Below, one piece after another: positions 43,628 through 52,962 of a stretch of DNA of 64,000 nt. The stretch covers positions 186,001-250,000 of the forward strand of contig NZ_JAQZSJ010000002.1 of assembly GCF_029360585.1 (NCBI RefSeq), written 5' to 3'. The stretch's first letter is position 1, and each line of letters begins with the position of its first letter. The notes beneath the pieces are model-generated. The model saw only the letters and a list, made by a program, of their open reading frames with translations. It ran no database searches and was not told the origin of the DNA. The translations under genes and the position numbers were made by a program. Source of the stretch: Cohnella caldifontis. Its GTDB lineage: Bacteria > Bacillota > Bacilli > Paenibacillales > Paenibacillaceae.

Positions 43628-43897
43628 TTATCCGATGAAGTCGGCCAAATGGCCCAAGATTCGTCCGGTGAAATCGACCATGACGTTCAAGATCCAAGGA
43701 CCGAACACGAGAATGGAGACGAAAACGGCGACGATTTTGGGCACGAATGCCAGCGTCTGTTCCTGGATATGCGTCGTGGCCTGGAAGATGCTGACGAGCA
43801 ATCCGACGATGAGACCCAACCCCAGCATAGGAGCGCTGACTTTCAAGACGGTATAAAGCGCTTGACCCGCCAGTCCGATGACGAATTCCGAGCTCAT
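43628..43897 (-). CDS. fliQ: Flagellar export gate protein FliQ
   Basis: FliQ is a small two-helix subunit of the export gate. The 89-residue product begins MSSEFVIGLAGQALYTVL and contains LGLGLIVGLLVSIFQATTHIQEQTLAFVPK, here written as the two conserved halves GLIVGLLVSIFQATT and QEQTLAFVPK. The ATG at 43897 follows AAGGAGG with a 5-nt gap; an in-frame extension to 43912 is less likely. It lies between fliP and fliR. Confidence 0.96.
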   Translation of the reverse strand: MSSEFVIGLAGQALYTVLKVSAPMLGLGLIVGLLVSIFQATTHIQEQTLAFVPKIVAVFVSILVFGPWILNVMVDFTGRILGHLADFIG

Positions 43898-43930
43898 GGC
43901 AACCTCCTTCAAGAACTTCCTTCGCCAAAG

Positions 43931-44677
43931 CTAGGTTTGGAAGCTGGTGAGCAGCGACTTGACGACGAGATACCATCCGTCCACCAGGACGAACAGCAAA
44001 ATCTTGAACGGAAGCGATATCATGACGGGCGGCAGCATCATCATGCCCATGGCCATCAAAGTACTGCCCACGACCATGTCGATGACCAAAAACGGGATGA
44101 AGATCATGAAGCCCATCTGGAACGCCGTCTTCAGCTCGCTGAGCGCATAAGCCGGCACGAGAACCGTGATCGGAATGTCCTGGAACGTCTTCGGCTTCGG
44201 CGTTTTCGTGTAATTCATGAACAGCAGCAGGTCTTTCTCCCTCGTCTGCTTGTACATGAATTCCTTCATCGGCACCGATGCTTTCTGCAGCGCCTCGGTT
44301 TGCGTCAACTGGTTCTTCAAATAAGGCTGAAGGGCTTCGTCATTCACTTTCGACAGCGTCGGCGACATGATGAACAGCGTCATGAACAGGGCGATTCCGA
44401 TCAACACTTGGTTCGGCGGCATCTGCTGGGTGCCGAGCGACGTCCGGACGAACCCGAGCACGATGACGATCCGGGTAAAGCACGTCATCAGCATCAGGAT
44501 CGCGGGCGCCAGGCTGAGCACGGTGATCAGCAGCAGCAAGGACAGGGCGGAAGCTCCGACCGGCTGCGACCCGTCTCCCAGCGTAACCCCGACGATCGGC
44601 TCCGCGGACGCGGAACCGGAAGTGCCGAACAAGAGCGCCGTCATCGCGGCGAAACTAACGATGGTTTTGATTTTCAT
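43931..44677 (-). CDS. fliP: Flagellar export gate protein FliP
   Basis: FliP is the main subunit of the export gate. The 248-residue protein has a cleavable signal-like N-terminus (IVSFAAMTALLFGTSGSASA), four membrane helices and the family signature FTRIVIVLGFVRTSLGTQQMP, seen here across residues 67-87. It also shows PNQVLIGIALFMT and MGMMMLPPVMISLPFK. Its start overlaps the fliO stop. Confidence 0.96.
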   Translation of the reverse strand: MKIKTIVSFAAMTALLFGTSGSASAEPIVGVTLGDGSQPVGASALSLLLLITVLSLAPAILMLMTCFTRIVIVLGFVRTSLGTQQMPPNQVLIGIALFMTLFIMSPTLSKVNDEALQPYLKNQLTQTEALQKASVPMKEFMYKQTREKDLLLFMNYTKTPKPKTFQDIPITVLVPAYALSELKTAFQMGFMIFIPFLVIDMVVGSTLMAMGMMMLPPVMISLPFKILLFVLVDGWYLVVKSLLTSFQT

Positions 44678-45219
44678 GTGTGGTCCGACCGATCATCGGG
44701 AGGTTTGTCCTCCAGCAGTTGTTCGGCGCGCTGTCTCCTTTCCGCGAGTTCGCGCAGCCGCGCTTCCAAGGTTTGCTCGAAGCTCGGACGGGCGATTGTC
44801 CCGGCGAGCTCCGGCTTATCGGCCTGCGGGGGTCGTCTCTGGCCGAGCTTGCGCAGCCAGGACGGCAGGGCGGGCCTGTCCGACTCGACGCTTGCGTCAT
44901 GCTCCGCAAGAAGAGCGGCGACCAGGTCGGGATCGGAGATCGCCTCGAGCAGCGTGACGTTCTCGCCGACGCCCAGCACGTAGATCCTGCCGTTCCACTC
45001 CACGATCTGCATCGACTTGTTCGTCCCCAGCGGATAGCCGCCGAGCGACCGAAGCGACCGGTTCATGCCCCAGCCCCGGCTCCGTTTGCCGAGAAAACGA
45101 AGGGTAAGCACGATCAAGCCGACGATGACGGCCAGAACGAACAGAATCCACAGCATTTCCCAAGCCGAGCCGCCGGGACTGACGTCCCCGAAATCCTCGG
45201 CAATCGGTAAAGCATTCAT
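44674..45219 (-). CDS. fliO: Flagellar biosynthesis protein FliO (FliZ)
   Basis: FliO helps assemble the FliPQR gate. The 181-residue protein has one membrane helix (MLWILFVLAVIVGLIVLTLRF) followed by a cytoplasmic FliO domain with SLGGYPLGTNKSMQIVEWNG and VLGVGENVTLLEAI. It then has a charged C-terminal tail rich in Arg, Glu and Pro. Assignment comes from this pattern and from its place just before fliP. Confidence 0.9.
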   Translation of the reverse strand: MNALPIAEDFGDVSPGGSAWEMLWILFVLAVIVGLIVLTLRFLGKRSRGWGMNRSLRSLGGYPLGTNKSMQIVEWNGRIYVLGVGENVTLLEAISDPDLVAALLAEHDASVESDRPALPSWLRKLGQRRPPQADKPELAGTIARPSFEQTLEARLRELAERRQRAEQLLEDKPPDDRSDHT

Positions 45220-45239
45220 CGGCTCGATACGCTCCCGAC

Positions 45240-45602
45240 TTATCCGAGTGTTTTCTTGATGGCTTCGATGACCCGGTCCGCCTGGAACGGTTTGACGATG
45301 AAATCTTTAGCGCCGGCCTGGATCGCGTCGATCACCATCGCCTGCTGGCCCATGGCGGAGCACATGATGACTTTCGCGTTCGTGTCGAGCTTGCGGATTT
45401 CCTTCAGCGCGGTAATGCCGTCCATCTCCGGCATGGTGATGTCCATCGTGATCAAGTCGGGATGCAGTTCCTTGTATTTCTCGATGGCCTGCGCGCCGTC
45501 CTGGGCTTCTCCTACCACCTCGTAGCCGTTCTTGCTGAGAATGTCTCGGATCATCATGCGCATGAATGCGGCGTCGTCGACGATGAGAATACGGTTAGCC
45601 AT
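45240..45602 (-). CDS. cheY: Chemotaxis response regulator CheY
   Basis: Phosphorylated CheY binds the flagellar switch and, in Bacilli, promotes smooth swimming. The 120-residue single receiver domain has Asp9-Asp10 in ILIVDDAAFMR, phosphorylation site Asp54 in LITMDITMPEMDG, the conserved Ser/Thr in VIMCSAMG and the lysine in DFIVKPF. It lies between fliY and fliO, its position in B. subtilis. Confidence 0.96.
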   Translation of the reverse strand: MANRILIVDDAAFMRMMIRDILSKNGYEVVGEAQDGAQAIEKYKELHPDLITMDITMPEMDGITALKEIRKLDTNAKVIMCSAMGQQAMVIDAIQAGAKDFIVKPFQADRVIEAIKKTLG

Positions 45603-45623
45603 TTTGAATTCCTCCCGGGGATG

Positions 45624-46856
45624 TTATTGGATTTTTTGGACGCGGTCCCATTGGCTGACGATGTCGGTGACCCTGACGCCGAAATTCTCGTCGATGACCA
45701 CGACTTCGCCCTTGGCGATCAGCTTGTTGTTGACCAGGATGTCGACCGGTTCGCCGGCCAGCTTGTCCAGCTCGATGATGGAGCCTTGGGACAATTCCAA
45801 AATTTCCTTGATTTGCTTCTGCGTGCGGCCGAGTTCGACGGTGACTTTGAGCGGGATGTCCAGCAGCAAATTCAAGTTGGTTTCGTCGGCCTGCGAGAGT
45901 CCGCTCCCCTGGAAGCTCGCGAACTGCACGGGGTTGACGTTCACGCCTCTCCCTCCGGCTCCGAGCGTCTGCGGATAAGCCGGCGGCGCTCCGTACCCTT
46001 GGGGCGGCGCTGCCGTCGGCGGCGCCTGGTACACCGGCTCCTGCGGCGGCATCGCGTAAGCTGGCGGCATCTGCGGAGGCATTTGCGGCGGCGGCGCGGC
46101 AGGAGGCGCCGTTTGCGGCGCGGGCGGCGCTGCCGCGGCTGCCGCCGCTTCCGGCTGGGATCCGCCCATCAGCGAACGCACCATTTCTTTGGCGAACGGC
46201 ACGGACAACAGCTGCATGATGGTCGAATCGATCAAATCCCCGATTTTGAGCCGGAACGAGATTTTGATGAAGATGTCTTCCACCGGAATGTTGCCGATTC
46301 CCGAGCCGTTATTGACGTCCAGGATATCGATGCCGGGCGGCGAAATGTTCACCATCCGGTTGAAAATGGTCGACATGGAGGTCGCGGACGAACCCATCAT
46401 CTGGTTCATCGCTTCCTGAACCGCGCTGATGTGGATTTCGTTCAGTTCCTCCGACGTGACGTTGCCTTCCCCGCCCAGCATCAAATCGGCGATCACTTGG
46501 GCGTCATGCGTCTTGATGACCAGCGAATTGATGCCCTCGAAGCCGTCGACGTAACGTACGTGCACGGCGACGTGAGGCTTCGGGAATTCTTCGCTGAACT
46601 GGTCTCTGGCGATCGCGGACACTTGCGGGGTCGTAATGTCGACCTTCTTGCCCAGCAGCGTGGACAAAGCCGTCGCCGCGCTGCCGAACGTGATGTTGCC
46701 GATCTCGCCGAGCGCATCCTGTTCGAGCGGCGACAGCAGCGCGTCCACGCTCAGCTCTCCGGAGGAGAAATCCGCAGCTTCCTCCGGTTCTTCGCCGGAC
46801 GATTGACGAAGCAGCGCGTCGATTTCCTCCTGGGACAAATAATCTTTACTCGTCAT
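45624..46856 (-). CDS. fliY: Flagellar switch protein FliY (CheY-P phosphatase and FliN domains)
   Basis: FliY is part of the C-ring and removes phosphate from CheY-P at the switch. The 410-residue protein begins with a FliM-like CheY-binding peptide (LSQEEIDALLRQ). It then has a CheC-like phosphatase core with two sites (DALGEIGNITFGSAATAL and SAVQEAMNQMMGSSA), a Pro/Ala/Gln-rich linker (about 225-310), and a C-terminal FliN/SpoA domain (LLLDIPLKVTVELGRTQK, VNNKLIAKGEVVVIDENFGV). It overlaps fliM by 11 nt. Confidence 0.96.
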   Translation of the reverse strand: MTSKDYLSQEEIDALLRQSSGEEPEEAADFSSGELSVDALLSPLEQDALGEIGNITFGSAATALSTLLGKKVDITTPQVSAIARDQFSEEFPKPHVAVHVRYVDGFEGINSLVIKTHDAQVIADLMLGGEGNVTSEELNEIHISAVQEAMNQMMGSSATSMSTIFNRMVNISPPGIDILDVNNGSGIGNIPVEDIFIKISFRLKIGDLIDSTIMQLLSVPFAKEMVRSLMGGSQPEAAAAAAAPPAPQTAPPAAPPPQMPPQMPPAYAMPPQEPVYQAPPTAAPPQGYGAPPAYPQTLGAGGRGVNVNPVQFASFQGSGLSQADETNLNLLLDIPLKVTVELGRTQKQIKEILELSQGSIIELDKLAGEPVDILVNNKLIAKGEVVVIDENFGVRVTDIVSQWDRVQKIQ

Positions 46857-47847
46857 TTTCCTCTTCCACCCCTTCGCTGACGATTTCCAACACCTGGACC
46901 GCCATCTTCTCCTTCAACGTGCCGGGACTGCCGATGAATTTCACTTTGTCCCCGACTTTGACCTCGAGCCCGTCGCTTGTCGGCTTATTCAGCATGATCA
47001 CGTCTCCGACCCCGAGGTTCAGGAATTCGAACACCGAGATATGCGACGATCCCAGCTCCGCGATGACCGGGAGCTTGGCCATGCTGACCCGCTTTTCCAG
47101 AATTTCCTGTTCTTCGGGCGCCCGGGTCTTCTTCTGGGAGGCGAACCATTGATGGACGGACAGCCTCGGCATGACCGGCTCGATGACGATGTGAGGAATG
47201 CACAGGTTGATCATCCCCGTCGTATCGCCGATTTTGGTGCTGAGCGAAATGAGCGCGATCGTCTCGTTCGGCGACACGATTTGCATGAACTGCGGATTGG
47301 TCTCCAGCGAATCCAAGCGCGGCTGCATGTCGATGACCGTTCTCCAGGCTTCCTGGAGGCTTTCGAACGCCCGGCTGAATATCCGCTCCATGATGATCGT
47401 CTCGATCTCCGTCAAGCTGCCGATCTTGGTCGGGGCGGAACCGGCGCCGCCGAGCACGCGGTCCAGCATGGCGAACGCGACGTTCGGATGGACTTCGAGC
47501 ACCATCCGTCCTTCGAGCGGTTCCGCTTCGAAAATGTTCAGGATGGTCATTTTCGGAATCGAGCGGATGAACTCGTCATAGGGGAGCTGCTCGACCTGCA
47601 CCACGTTGATCTGAACGAACGTCCGCAGCTGCGCGGAAAAATAGGTCGTCAAATACCGGGCGAAATTCTCGTGGATGCGGGTCAAGCTTCGCAGGTGCTC
47701 TTTCGAGAACCGCATGGCCCTTTTGAAATCGTAGGACCGAACCTTCTTCTGCGTATCCTCTTTTTTAAGCTCCTCCGCATCCATTTCGCCGGATGACAAC
47801 GCGGCCAGCAGAGCATCGATCTCGTTCTGCGATAATACGTCAACCAA
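46846..47847 (-). CDS. fliM: Flagellar switch protein FliM
   Basis: FliM forms the middle of the C-ring and receives CheY-P. The 333-residue protein has the N-terminal CheY-P-binding peptide LSQNEIDALLAAL, the CheC-like middle domain, and the C-terminal FliN-like domain with PVIAELGSSHISVFEFLNL. KKVRSYDFKRAMRFSKEHLR and SLTRIHENFAR match B. subtilis FliM closely. I take the TTG at 47847, 8 nt after AAGGGG; the GTG at 47856 is too close to that site. Confidence 0.95.
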   Translation of the reverse strand: MVDVLSQNEIDALLAALSSGEMDAEELKKEDTQKKVRSYDFKRAMRFSKEHLRSLTRIHENFARYLTTYFSAQLRTFVQINVVQVEQLPYDEFIRSIPKMTILNIFEAEPLEGRMVLEVHPNVAFAMLDRVLGGAGSAPTKIGSLTEIETIIMERIFSRAFESLQEAWRTVIDMQPRLDSLETNPQFMQIVSPNETIALISLSTKIGDTTGMINLCIPHIVIEPVMPRLSVHQWFASQKKTRAPEEQEILEKRVSMAKLPVIAELGSSHISVFEFLNLGVGDVIMLNKPTSDGLEVKVGDKVKFIGSPGTLKEKMAVQVLEIVSEGVEEENDE

Positions 47848-47947
47848 CTCTCTCACCCCTTCGATAAACCCCGCAAAGTGACGTTAATGCCGCACGATCG
47901 ATTTCGATTTTTTTGCGGGGAGCCCCGATTCTAGAAAATGACGCCGT

Positions 47948-48430
47948 TTAGACTTGCTGCATGATGAAATCTTTCAATTCGACCTTGGTCACCTTGCCCT
48001 CGGTCAACACCGCGTTGATCGAGTTGATCAAGCCCGCGTAAAGCTGGTCCTTGCCCTTCGTGCCCTGGAGCTCCTCCGGTTTCATCACCCACAGGGCGCG
48101 GTTGATGATCGGCCGGATCACGATATCCTTGATTTTGTCGAATTCCTCTTTGCTTTTCTCGTTGTCCAGCTGGAAGATGAAACCCGTGATCACCACGTAA
48201 CTGGTGTCCGCGATGTTCGTCTTGATATCGGTTAACTCGGATGTGACCTTGAGAAGTTCGTCCGCCGACAGCGGCTTCGCTTCCACGTTTTTGACGCTCT
48301 CCACCGCCTGCTTCTCAGGGTCGTCGCTTCCGGAACCGTTCAAGTAGTTGTTCCAGACGTAGATGCCCACCGATACGATCAGGGTGATGGCGAGGAGAAG
48401 CGAAACGAGCCAAGGCAACATTTTCTTCAT
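47948..48430 (-). CDS. fliL: Flagellar basal body-associated protein FliL
   Basis: FliL is a single-pass membrane protein around the stator that affects motor torque. The 160-residue protein has one N-terminal membrane helix (LPWLVSLLLAITLIVSVGIYV) and an extracytoplasmic domain with DTSYVVITGFIFQLDNEKSK, then a C-terminal LKDFIMQQV. The start overlaps the flbD stop. About 100 nt without features separate it from fliM. Confidence 0.93.
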   Translation of the reverse strand: MKKMLPWLVSLLLAITLIVSVGIYVWNNYLNGSGSDDPEKQAVESVKNVEAKPLSADELLKVTSELTDIKTNIADTSYVVITGFIFQLDNEKSKEEFDKIKDIVIRPIINRALWVMKPEELQGTKGKDQLYAGLINSINAVLTEGKVTKVELKDFIMQQV

Positions 48431-48660
48431 GACGAAGCTCCCTCCGATTGCGGATCCGGCTGGCCGGTAATGACGGCCATCATGCCGATACTGCGCAGAT
48501 AGTGCCGGATGGACCGGATCACATCCGATGAATGTTCGGTGACTATGTATTTCTTGCCTGTCGTAAGCGTAATGAGCGTATCCGGCGTTTGTTCCACCGT
48601 TTCGATCAACAAAGCATTGACATGAAACTGGCTGCCGTTGAGCCGCGTGACGGCGATCAT
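48427..48660 (-). CDS. flbD: FlbD / SwrD family flagellar protein
   Basis: This 77-residue protein is of the FlbD family; its B. subtilis counterpart SwrD increases flagellar power for swarming. It begins MIAVTRLNGSQFHVNALLIE and has LITLTTGKKYIVTE, the family pattern. GGGGGGAC lies before the ATG. It sits between flgE and fliL, the conserved place. Confidence 0.93.
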   Translation of the reverse strand: MIAVTRLNGSQFHVNALLIETVEQTPDTLITLTTGKKYIVTEHSSDVIRSIRHYLRSIGMMAVITGQPDPQSEGASS

Positions 48661-48719
48661 GAATGTCCCCCCGTTCCGTCAGGGAGAAGGCGGCGCCTTC
48701 TCCCCTACGGCCGCGTCAA

Positions 48720-49541
48720 TTATCGCTTGAGATTGACGACTTCCTGCAAAATATCGTCCGAGGTGGTGATGATCCGGGAGTTGGCTTGGAAGCCGCGCTG
48801 CGCGACGATCATTTCGGTGAATTCGTTCGTCAGGTCGACGTTGGACATTTCAAGCTGGCCGGAAATGATCGCGCCCGTGCCAAGCTCCGGATTATTGGCT
48901 GTCGTCGGCTCGAACGCGCCGTCCGTGTTGGCGTTGGCCGTCACGCGGTACAAGTTGCCGCCAACCTTCTCCAGGCCGCCCGGGTTCGTGACTTTGGCGA
49001 TGCCGATGTAGATGCCGGTTCCGGCCGCGTTGCCGTCCGTCCCGACCGCCATGATTTGCCCGTCCTGCGCGATGGAGAACGCCGTCACGGTGTCATCCAA
49101 CTGGATAAAATCTCCCGTCGAGCTAGCCACCAGCATGCCGTCCGCATTGACCAATTGGCGGCTCGCGTCCAGCGTGAAGTTGCCCGCGCGGGTCAAATAG
49201 CTGATCTCGCTGTCCTCGGACGGCTTCACGATGAAAAAGCCGTCGCCGTCGATCCTCAGGTCCGTCGGGACGTTGGTCGTCATGGCGCTGCCGGGCGTAT
49301 GGATCGTATCGATCGCCGATACCGCCACGCCAAGGCCGACTTGCTTGGCGTTGACGCCGCCCGTCGTGCCGTCGACCGGCGCCGTGGTGCCCGACATCGA
49401 CTGGCTGAGGATGTCCTTGAACATGACGCGTCCGGCTTTGAAGCCGGCGGTGTTGACGTTGGCGATGTTGTTGCCGATGACGTCGAGCTTCGTCTGGAAG
49501 CCGCGCATGCCGGACACGCCGGAATACATGGAACGCAACAT
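48720..49541 (-). CDS. flgE: Flagellar hook protein FlgE (FlgG-type short form)
   Basis: This is the hook or distal-rod family protein after flgD; in B. subtilis the protein at this place is the hook subunit FlgE, often labelled FlgG by similarity. The 273-residue product has the N-terminal rod-hook motif MYSGVSGMRGFQTKLDVIGN and NIANVNTAGFK, the central domain with TDLRIDGDGFFIV, and the C-terminal motif NVDLTNEFTEMIVAQRGFQA. GGGAGG lies 12 nt before the ATG. Confidence 0.92.
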   Translation of the reverse strand: MLRSMYSGVSGMRGFQTKLDVIGNNIANVNTAGFKAGRVMFKDILSQSMSGTTAPVDGTTGGVNAKQVGLGVAVSAIDTIHTPGSAMTTNVPTDLRIDGDGFFIVKPSEDSEISYLTRAGNFTLDASRQLVNADGMLVASSTGDFIQLDDTVTAFSIAQDGQIMAVGTDGNAAGTGIYIGIAKVTNPGGLEKVGGNLYRVTANANTDGAFEPTTANNPELGTGAIISGQLEMSNVDLTNEFTEMIVAQRGFQANSRIITTSDDILQEVVNLKR

Positions 49542-49645
49542 GGTATTGCATTACCTCCCGTATGTTTCGGAATAGGGCCGCTTCGGTCGATCCGCGGCCC
49601 GGGGCTCCCCGTGAAGGACCAGCCCTAAAGTGCTTGCCTGACTTC

Positions 49646-50029
49646 TTACGCGACGACGACCGCGCTGTCGATCTGGGTGAACACGTGCTCCTTCATGGAG
49701 GAGCCGTCCATCGCCGTCACCACGGTGCGGTTCGGGACGTTGACGATCATCGCGATATCCCGGTACAGGACAAGGGAGTCGCGCGCCCCTTTCGCGGCGG
49801 CCTGTTCGACCGCGCCCGCGATCCGGTTCAACTGGTCCGCGTTCAGCACGATGCCCCTCTGCTCCAGCCTCTGTTCGGCGTGATGGCTGAATTTCAAGGC
49901 ATGCTGGCTAAGCAGTTCGCGGAATCCGACTCCGGAAGAAGCTTCCGCCGGCTTGCCGCCGATCCGGCTGCCTTGCAGCGGCGCCGTCCGGCCCGACTGC
50001 AGGTGGCCGACGATCATCCGCTCACTCAT
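49646..50029 (-). CDS. Flagellar operon protein, TIGR02530 family (YlzI-like)
   Basis: This 127-residue protein belongs to a small family found between flgD and flgE in Firmicutes fla/che operons. It has KFSHHAEQRLEQRGIVLNAD and ARDSLVLYRDIAMIVNVPNR, typical of the family. Its function is unknown. The ATG overlaps the flgD stop by 8 nt. Confidence 0.85.
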   Translation of the reverse strand: MSERMIVGHLQSGRTAPLQGSRIGGKPAEASSGVGFRELLSQHALKFSHHAEQRLEQRGIVLNADQLNRIAGAVEQAAAKGARDSLVLYRDIAMIVNVPNRTVVTAMDGSSMKEHVFTQIDSAVVVA

Positions 50030-50507
50030 CTCCGGTCCCTCCCGTTTCCGAGCCCGATTCGGAACCCGTGTCCGCGGAAGGAGTGTCCGAGATGGTCAGC
50101 AAATCGTCGATCTTCACTTCCGAACCGTCGACTTTCACGTATTGGATGCCGTCGCGGCGAACGATGCCTTGCACGACGCCGGAATGCTGAACGACGCCGG
50201 AGTCGGTCGTTTCCTCCCAGCCGACGGTTTTCCCGAGCAGACCGGACGCGATTCCGGCCGATTGCCGCAAGGCGGTCAGCTCCGTCGACATGTTCATCGT
50301 CTGCTCCAGCGCGCTGAACTGCGCCATCTGGGCAATGAAATCCTTGTCTTGCATCGGCTGCATCGGATCCTGGTTTTTGAGCTGGGTGACCAGAAGTTGA
50401 AGAAACTGATCCTTGCCGAGCTCCGTCGTCGGTTTCCGTGCCGCCGTCTGAACGTTTTGCGCGGAATAATAAGGCCATATGTTCGTCGTGCCCACGCTTC
50501 CCGACAT
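50022..50507 (-). CDS. flgD: Flagellar hook capping protein FlgD
   Basis: FlgD caps the growing hook. The 161-residue protein is a short form with the N-terminal export and capping motif LGKDQFLQLLVTQLKNQDPM followed by DKDFIAQMAQFSALEQTMNM. A C-terminal beta region contains GLLGKTVGW and an IKVDGSEV-like strand, and the tail is Ser/Gly/Glu-rich. GGGAGG precedes the ATG at 50507. Confidence 0.95.
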   Translation of the reverse strand: MSGSVGTTNIWPYYSAQNVQTAARKPTTELGKDQFLQLLVTQLKNQDPMQPMQDKDFIAQMAQFSALEQTMNMSTELTALRQSAGIASGLLGKTVGWEETTDSGVVQHSGVVQGIVRRDGIQYVKVDGSEVKIDDLLTISDTPSADTGSESGSETGGTGDE

Positions 50508-50529
50508 TCGCGTTCACCTCCCCTGCTGG

Positions 50530-51969
50530 TTAAGCCGTAACGTTAAGCGATGCGCCATAGCCGATCTCGCGAAGGTAAGCCGTTCGGTCCAATTCCGCTT
50601 CGAATCCCGCGGAATCGTCGTAGCTTCCGCCCGCGTTCCGGTTTTTTGCGCCGCCGCCTTGCTGTCCGGATCCCTGGCGCCCTTGCGGCTGTTGGAAAAA
50701 CGCTGCGGCACCGTGCAGGGTGGATTGCTGCGAGACTTCCATTTTCTCGACTTGCAGGCCTTGGTTCTGGAGCGCGGCTCTCAGTTGGGCCAGCTGGTTT
50801 TCCAGCAGGTCGCGGGCCGTGCCGTTCTCCGTGATGAAATGGGCGGTCAGCTGGCCGTTGTGGATCTGGAGCTTGATGTCCACCTGACCCAAGTGCTCCG
50901 GATGCAGGCTGATTTTCGCCTCCGCGATCCCGTTTCCTTGCGAGAGGGTAAACTGCTTGACCAGGAATTTCCCCATCTCTTCGGCGAACTGGCGGACCGG
51001 GACCGTCGCGGTCGCGGCGCCATTCGGCGTCACGGCTGCGGGGTTAGCGCCCGCGTCGGCCTTCAACAGCGTCCATACCGGGATCGAACCGTTCGGACTC
51101 GTGGTTTCGGCAGGCTGCGCTGCCGTCGCTTGAGTCGCTTGTCCTTCGGCGGATGCCGTTTCCGCGGCTGCCGGATGGGTCAGCGACGTCCATGCCGGAT
51201 TCCGTAACGCGGCGACGCTGCGGCGGATTTCCGGCTGTACCTCCACGGAAGCAGCAGACTCGTCGGTAACCGTCCCCCCGGAGCGCGGCAATTCGTCTTT
51301 CGAGGCTTGAACCGGATTCCGGGAATCCGCTATGGTGCGGCTTTCCGTCTTCCGCGCGTTCTCCGGTCGGGCAGCATAGGCTTGCAGCACCTCCAGGGCT
51401 TGCTTGAACGGTGCGATAACGCCCTCCGTTTGCTTCTGCAACGACTCGTTGCCGGACAGCCGCTCTCCAAGCTGCGTCAACGCCTTCTGCAAAGCCATGA
51501 CAATCGGTTGAGCGGCTTGCGAAGACGTGCCCTTCAGGTTCATCCCTTCATCCGAAGCTTTCGTTTCGGCGGCAGTCGTACCGGTCAGGACACCCGCGTC
51601 CGGCGGAGTCAGCAAGTTCTGCACCAGCAATAGCAAAGCGGCCAGTTGATTTTGCAGATCGTCGGGCAACGGGACGTTCGGATCGAGATGACCGAGCTGT
51701 TCGTTAAGAGAGGCGAGCAGATCCTGCAGTTCCGGGGATGCCTGCTCGTCTCCTTGCCCGCCGAGCAGGCTAAGCAATCCGGCCAGTCCGGCGGTCATCC
51801 CGTTTCCGGCAGCCGCATTCGCGCCGGAGGGCGAGCCTCCTTCGATCACTTGAACCAACATGCCCATGAATCCGCCCGCCGCGCCCGTTTTTCCGGCTGC
51901 GGCTGCGGTCCCGACGCTTGCCGGTTTGGCGGAAGCGTTCCCGCCGATCGCGATTCCGTTTGCGTTCAT
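50530..51969 (-). CDS. fliK: Flagellar hook-length control protein FliK
   Basis: FliK measures hook length and triggers the FlhB switch. The 479-residue protein is mostly low-complexity Ala/Gly/Thr/Gln sequence, as usual for FliK. It has the globular Flg_hook domain at about residues 340-430: SLHPEHLGQVDIKLQIHNGQ and ENQLAQLRAALQNQGLQVEK. AAAGGAGG lies 8-9 nt before the ATG. The C-terminus continues in a Gln/Gly-rich tail. Confidence 0.93.
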   Translation of the reverse strand: MNANGIAIGGNASAKPASVGTAAAAGKTGAAGGFMGMLVQVIEGGSPSGANAAAGNGMTAGLAGLLSLLGGQGDEQASPELQDLLASLNEQLGHLDPNVPLPDDLQNQLAALLLLVQNLLTPPDAGVLTGTTAAETKASDEGMNLKGTSSQAAQPIVMALQKALTQLGERLSGNESLQKQTEGVIAPFKQALEVLQAYAARPENARKTESRTIADSRNPVQASKDELPRSGGTVTDESAASVEVQPEIRRSVAALRNPAWTSLTHPAAAETASAEGQATQATAAQPAETTSPNGSIPVWTLLKADAGANPAAVTPNGAATATVPVRQFAEEMGKFLVKQFTLSQGNGIAEAKISLHPEHLGQVDIKLQIHNGQLTAHFITENGTARDLLENQLAQLRAALQNQGLQVEKMEVSQQSTLHGAAAFFQQPQGRQGSGQQGGGAKNRNAGGSYDDSAGFEAELDRTAYLREIGYGASLNVTA

Positions 51970-52011
51970 GTTTTCTCACCTCCTTTCCGTGCAAGATGCG
52001 GAGCTTTACGG

Positions 52012-52920
52012 TCAAGGGCTTGCCGGCAGCAATTTGCCGACTAACGCGGCCGTCGTTTTGCTGTCTTGATTCTGCATGGCGGCCAGTACCTGAGAACGGG
52101 CGTTGTCATCCATCGTCCCCAGGATCAGCAGCGCTTTCGTTTGGTTCGTTTTGGCCATTTGAAGCAGCAGCCCCGCGGCATCCGCCGCTTTCATCGACGA
52201 GAACGTGTTTTTCAGTTCCGAAGTATCCAGCGTCGAAGCGTTCGCCGATTCCTTGGCTTCCAGCTCCTTGATCCGGGCTTGCAGCGCCGCGATCTGCTGG
52301 TCCTTAACGTTCGACGCGTCCTTCAGCTTCATCGAGACGTCCGCGGCTTTCTGCGGCGTCATCTTCTCGAGCACCCGCGTGCGTTCGGTGTCCGCCATCT
52401 GCCCCAGGATCAGAGCCGTCTCGTCCAGCGTCATGCTTTCGAGAATCGGAGCGGCTTTGCTCGGCGTCATCTTGGCGTAGACTCCGGCGAGCGATTTGAT
52501 GCGGGCCGTGTATTCTTCTTCCGTAAGCTCCGCTTGCTGCTTCTGCTGGGACAACTGGTCGACCTGGGCTTTCAGATCTTCGATTTGCTTCTTCTGCTCG
52601 TCCGTCATCTGGGTCGCCTGTTTCAGCGATGCTTCCCGGTCCGCGAGCAGCGCCTGCAGCTCGTCCACCTTTTTCCGGGCATTCGCGACCGTAATCGCAT
52701 CGTCGCTGTCCTGAGGCGGAGCCGAAGACTTCGGATTGGGAAGCACGGCGCTCAGAACCGGCACTTTATTGCCGATCTCCAGCGCTTTGTTGCGCCATTC
52801 CGTGTTGAACAGGATCAGAAGGACACCCAGCAGAACGGCGGTGAAGAGAATCGGCGTAAGAAAAAAGAGAAACCGCTCGAAGCCGCTGTAGCTGCTATCT
52901 TCGGTTTTGGCACCGGCCAC
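52012..52920 (-). CDS. MotE-family protein (YlxF-like)
   Basis: The 302-residue protein has an N-terminal membrane helix (FLFFLTPILFTAVLLGVLLIL), a long coiled coil (about 75-135), and a C-terminal MgtE-N-like helical domain with GVYAKMTPSKAAPILESM and KMTPQKAADVSMKL. The layout is that of MotE/YlxF proteins between fliJ and fliK; MotE is a chaperone for the stator protein MotC in rhizobia, while the role in Firmicutes is unsettled. The start is GTG at 52920, 7 nt after GGAGG. Confidence 0.82.
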   Translation of the reverse strand: MAGAKTEDSSYSGFERFLFFLTPILFTAVLLGVLLILFNTEWRNKALEIGNKVPVLSAVLPNPKSSAPPQDSDDAITVANARKKVDELQALLADREASLKQATQMTDEQKKQIEDLKAQVDQLSQQKQQAELTEEEYTARIKSLAGVYAKMTPSKAAPILESMTLDETALILGQMADTERTRVLEKMTPQKAADVSMKLKDASNVKDQQIAALQARIKELEAKESANASTLDTSELKNTFSSMKAADAAGLLLQMAKTNQTKALLILGTMDDNARSQVLAAMQNQDSKTTAALVGKLLPASP

Positions 52921-52962
52921 GATCCTTCCTCCTTTCCCCGTGAAACGTCACCCTCGGGAGGT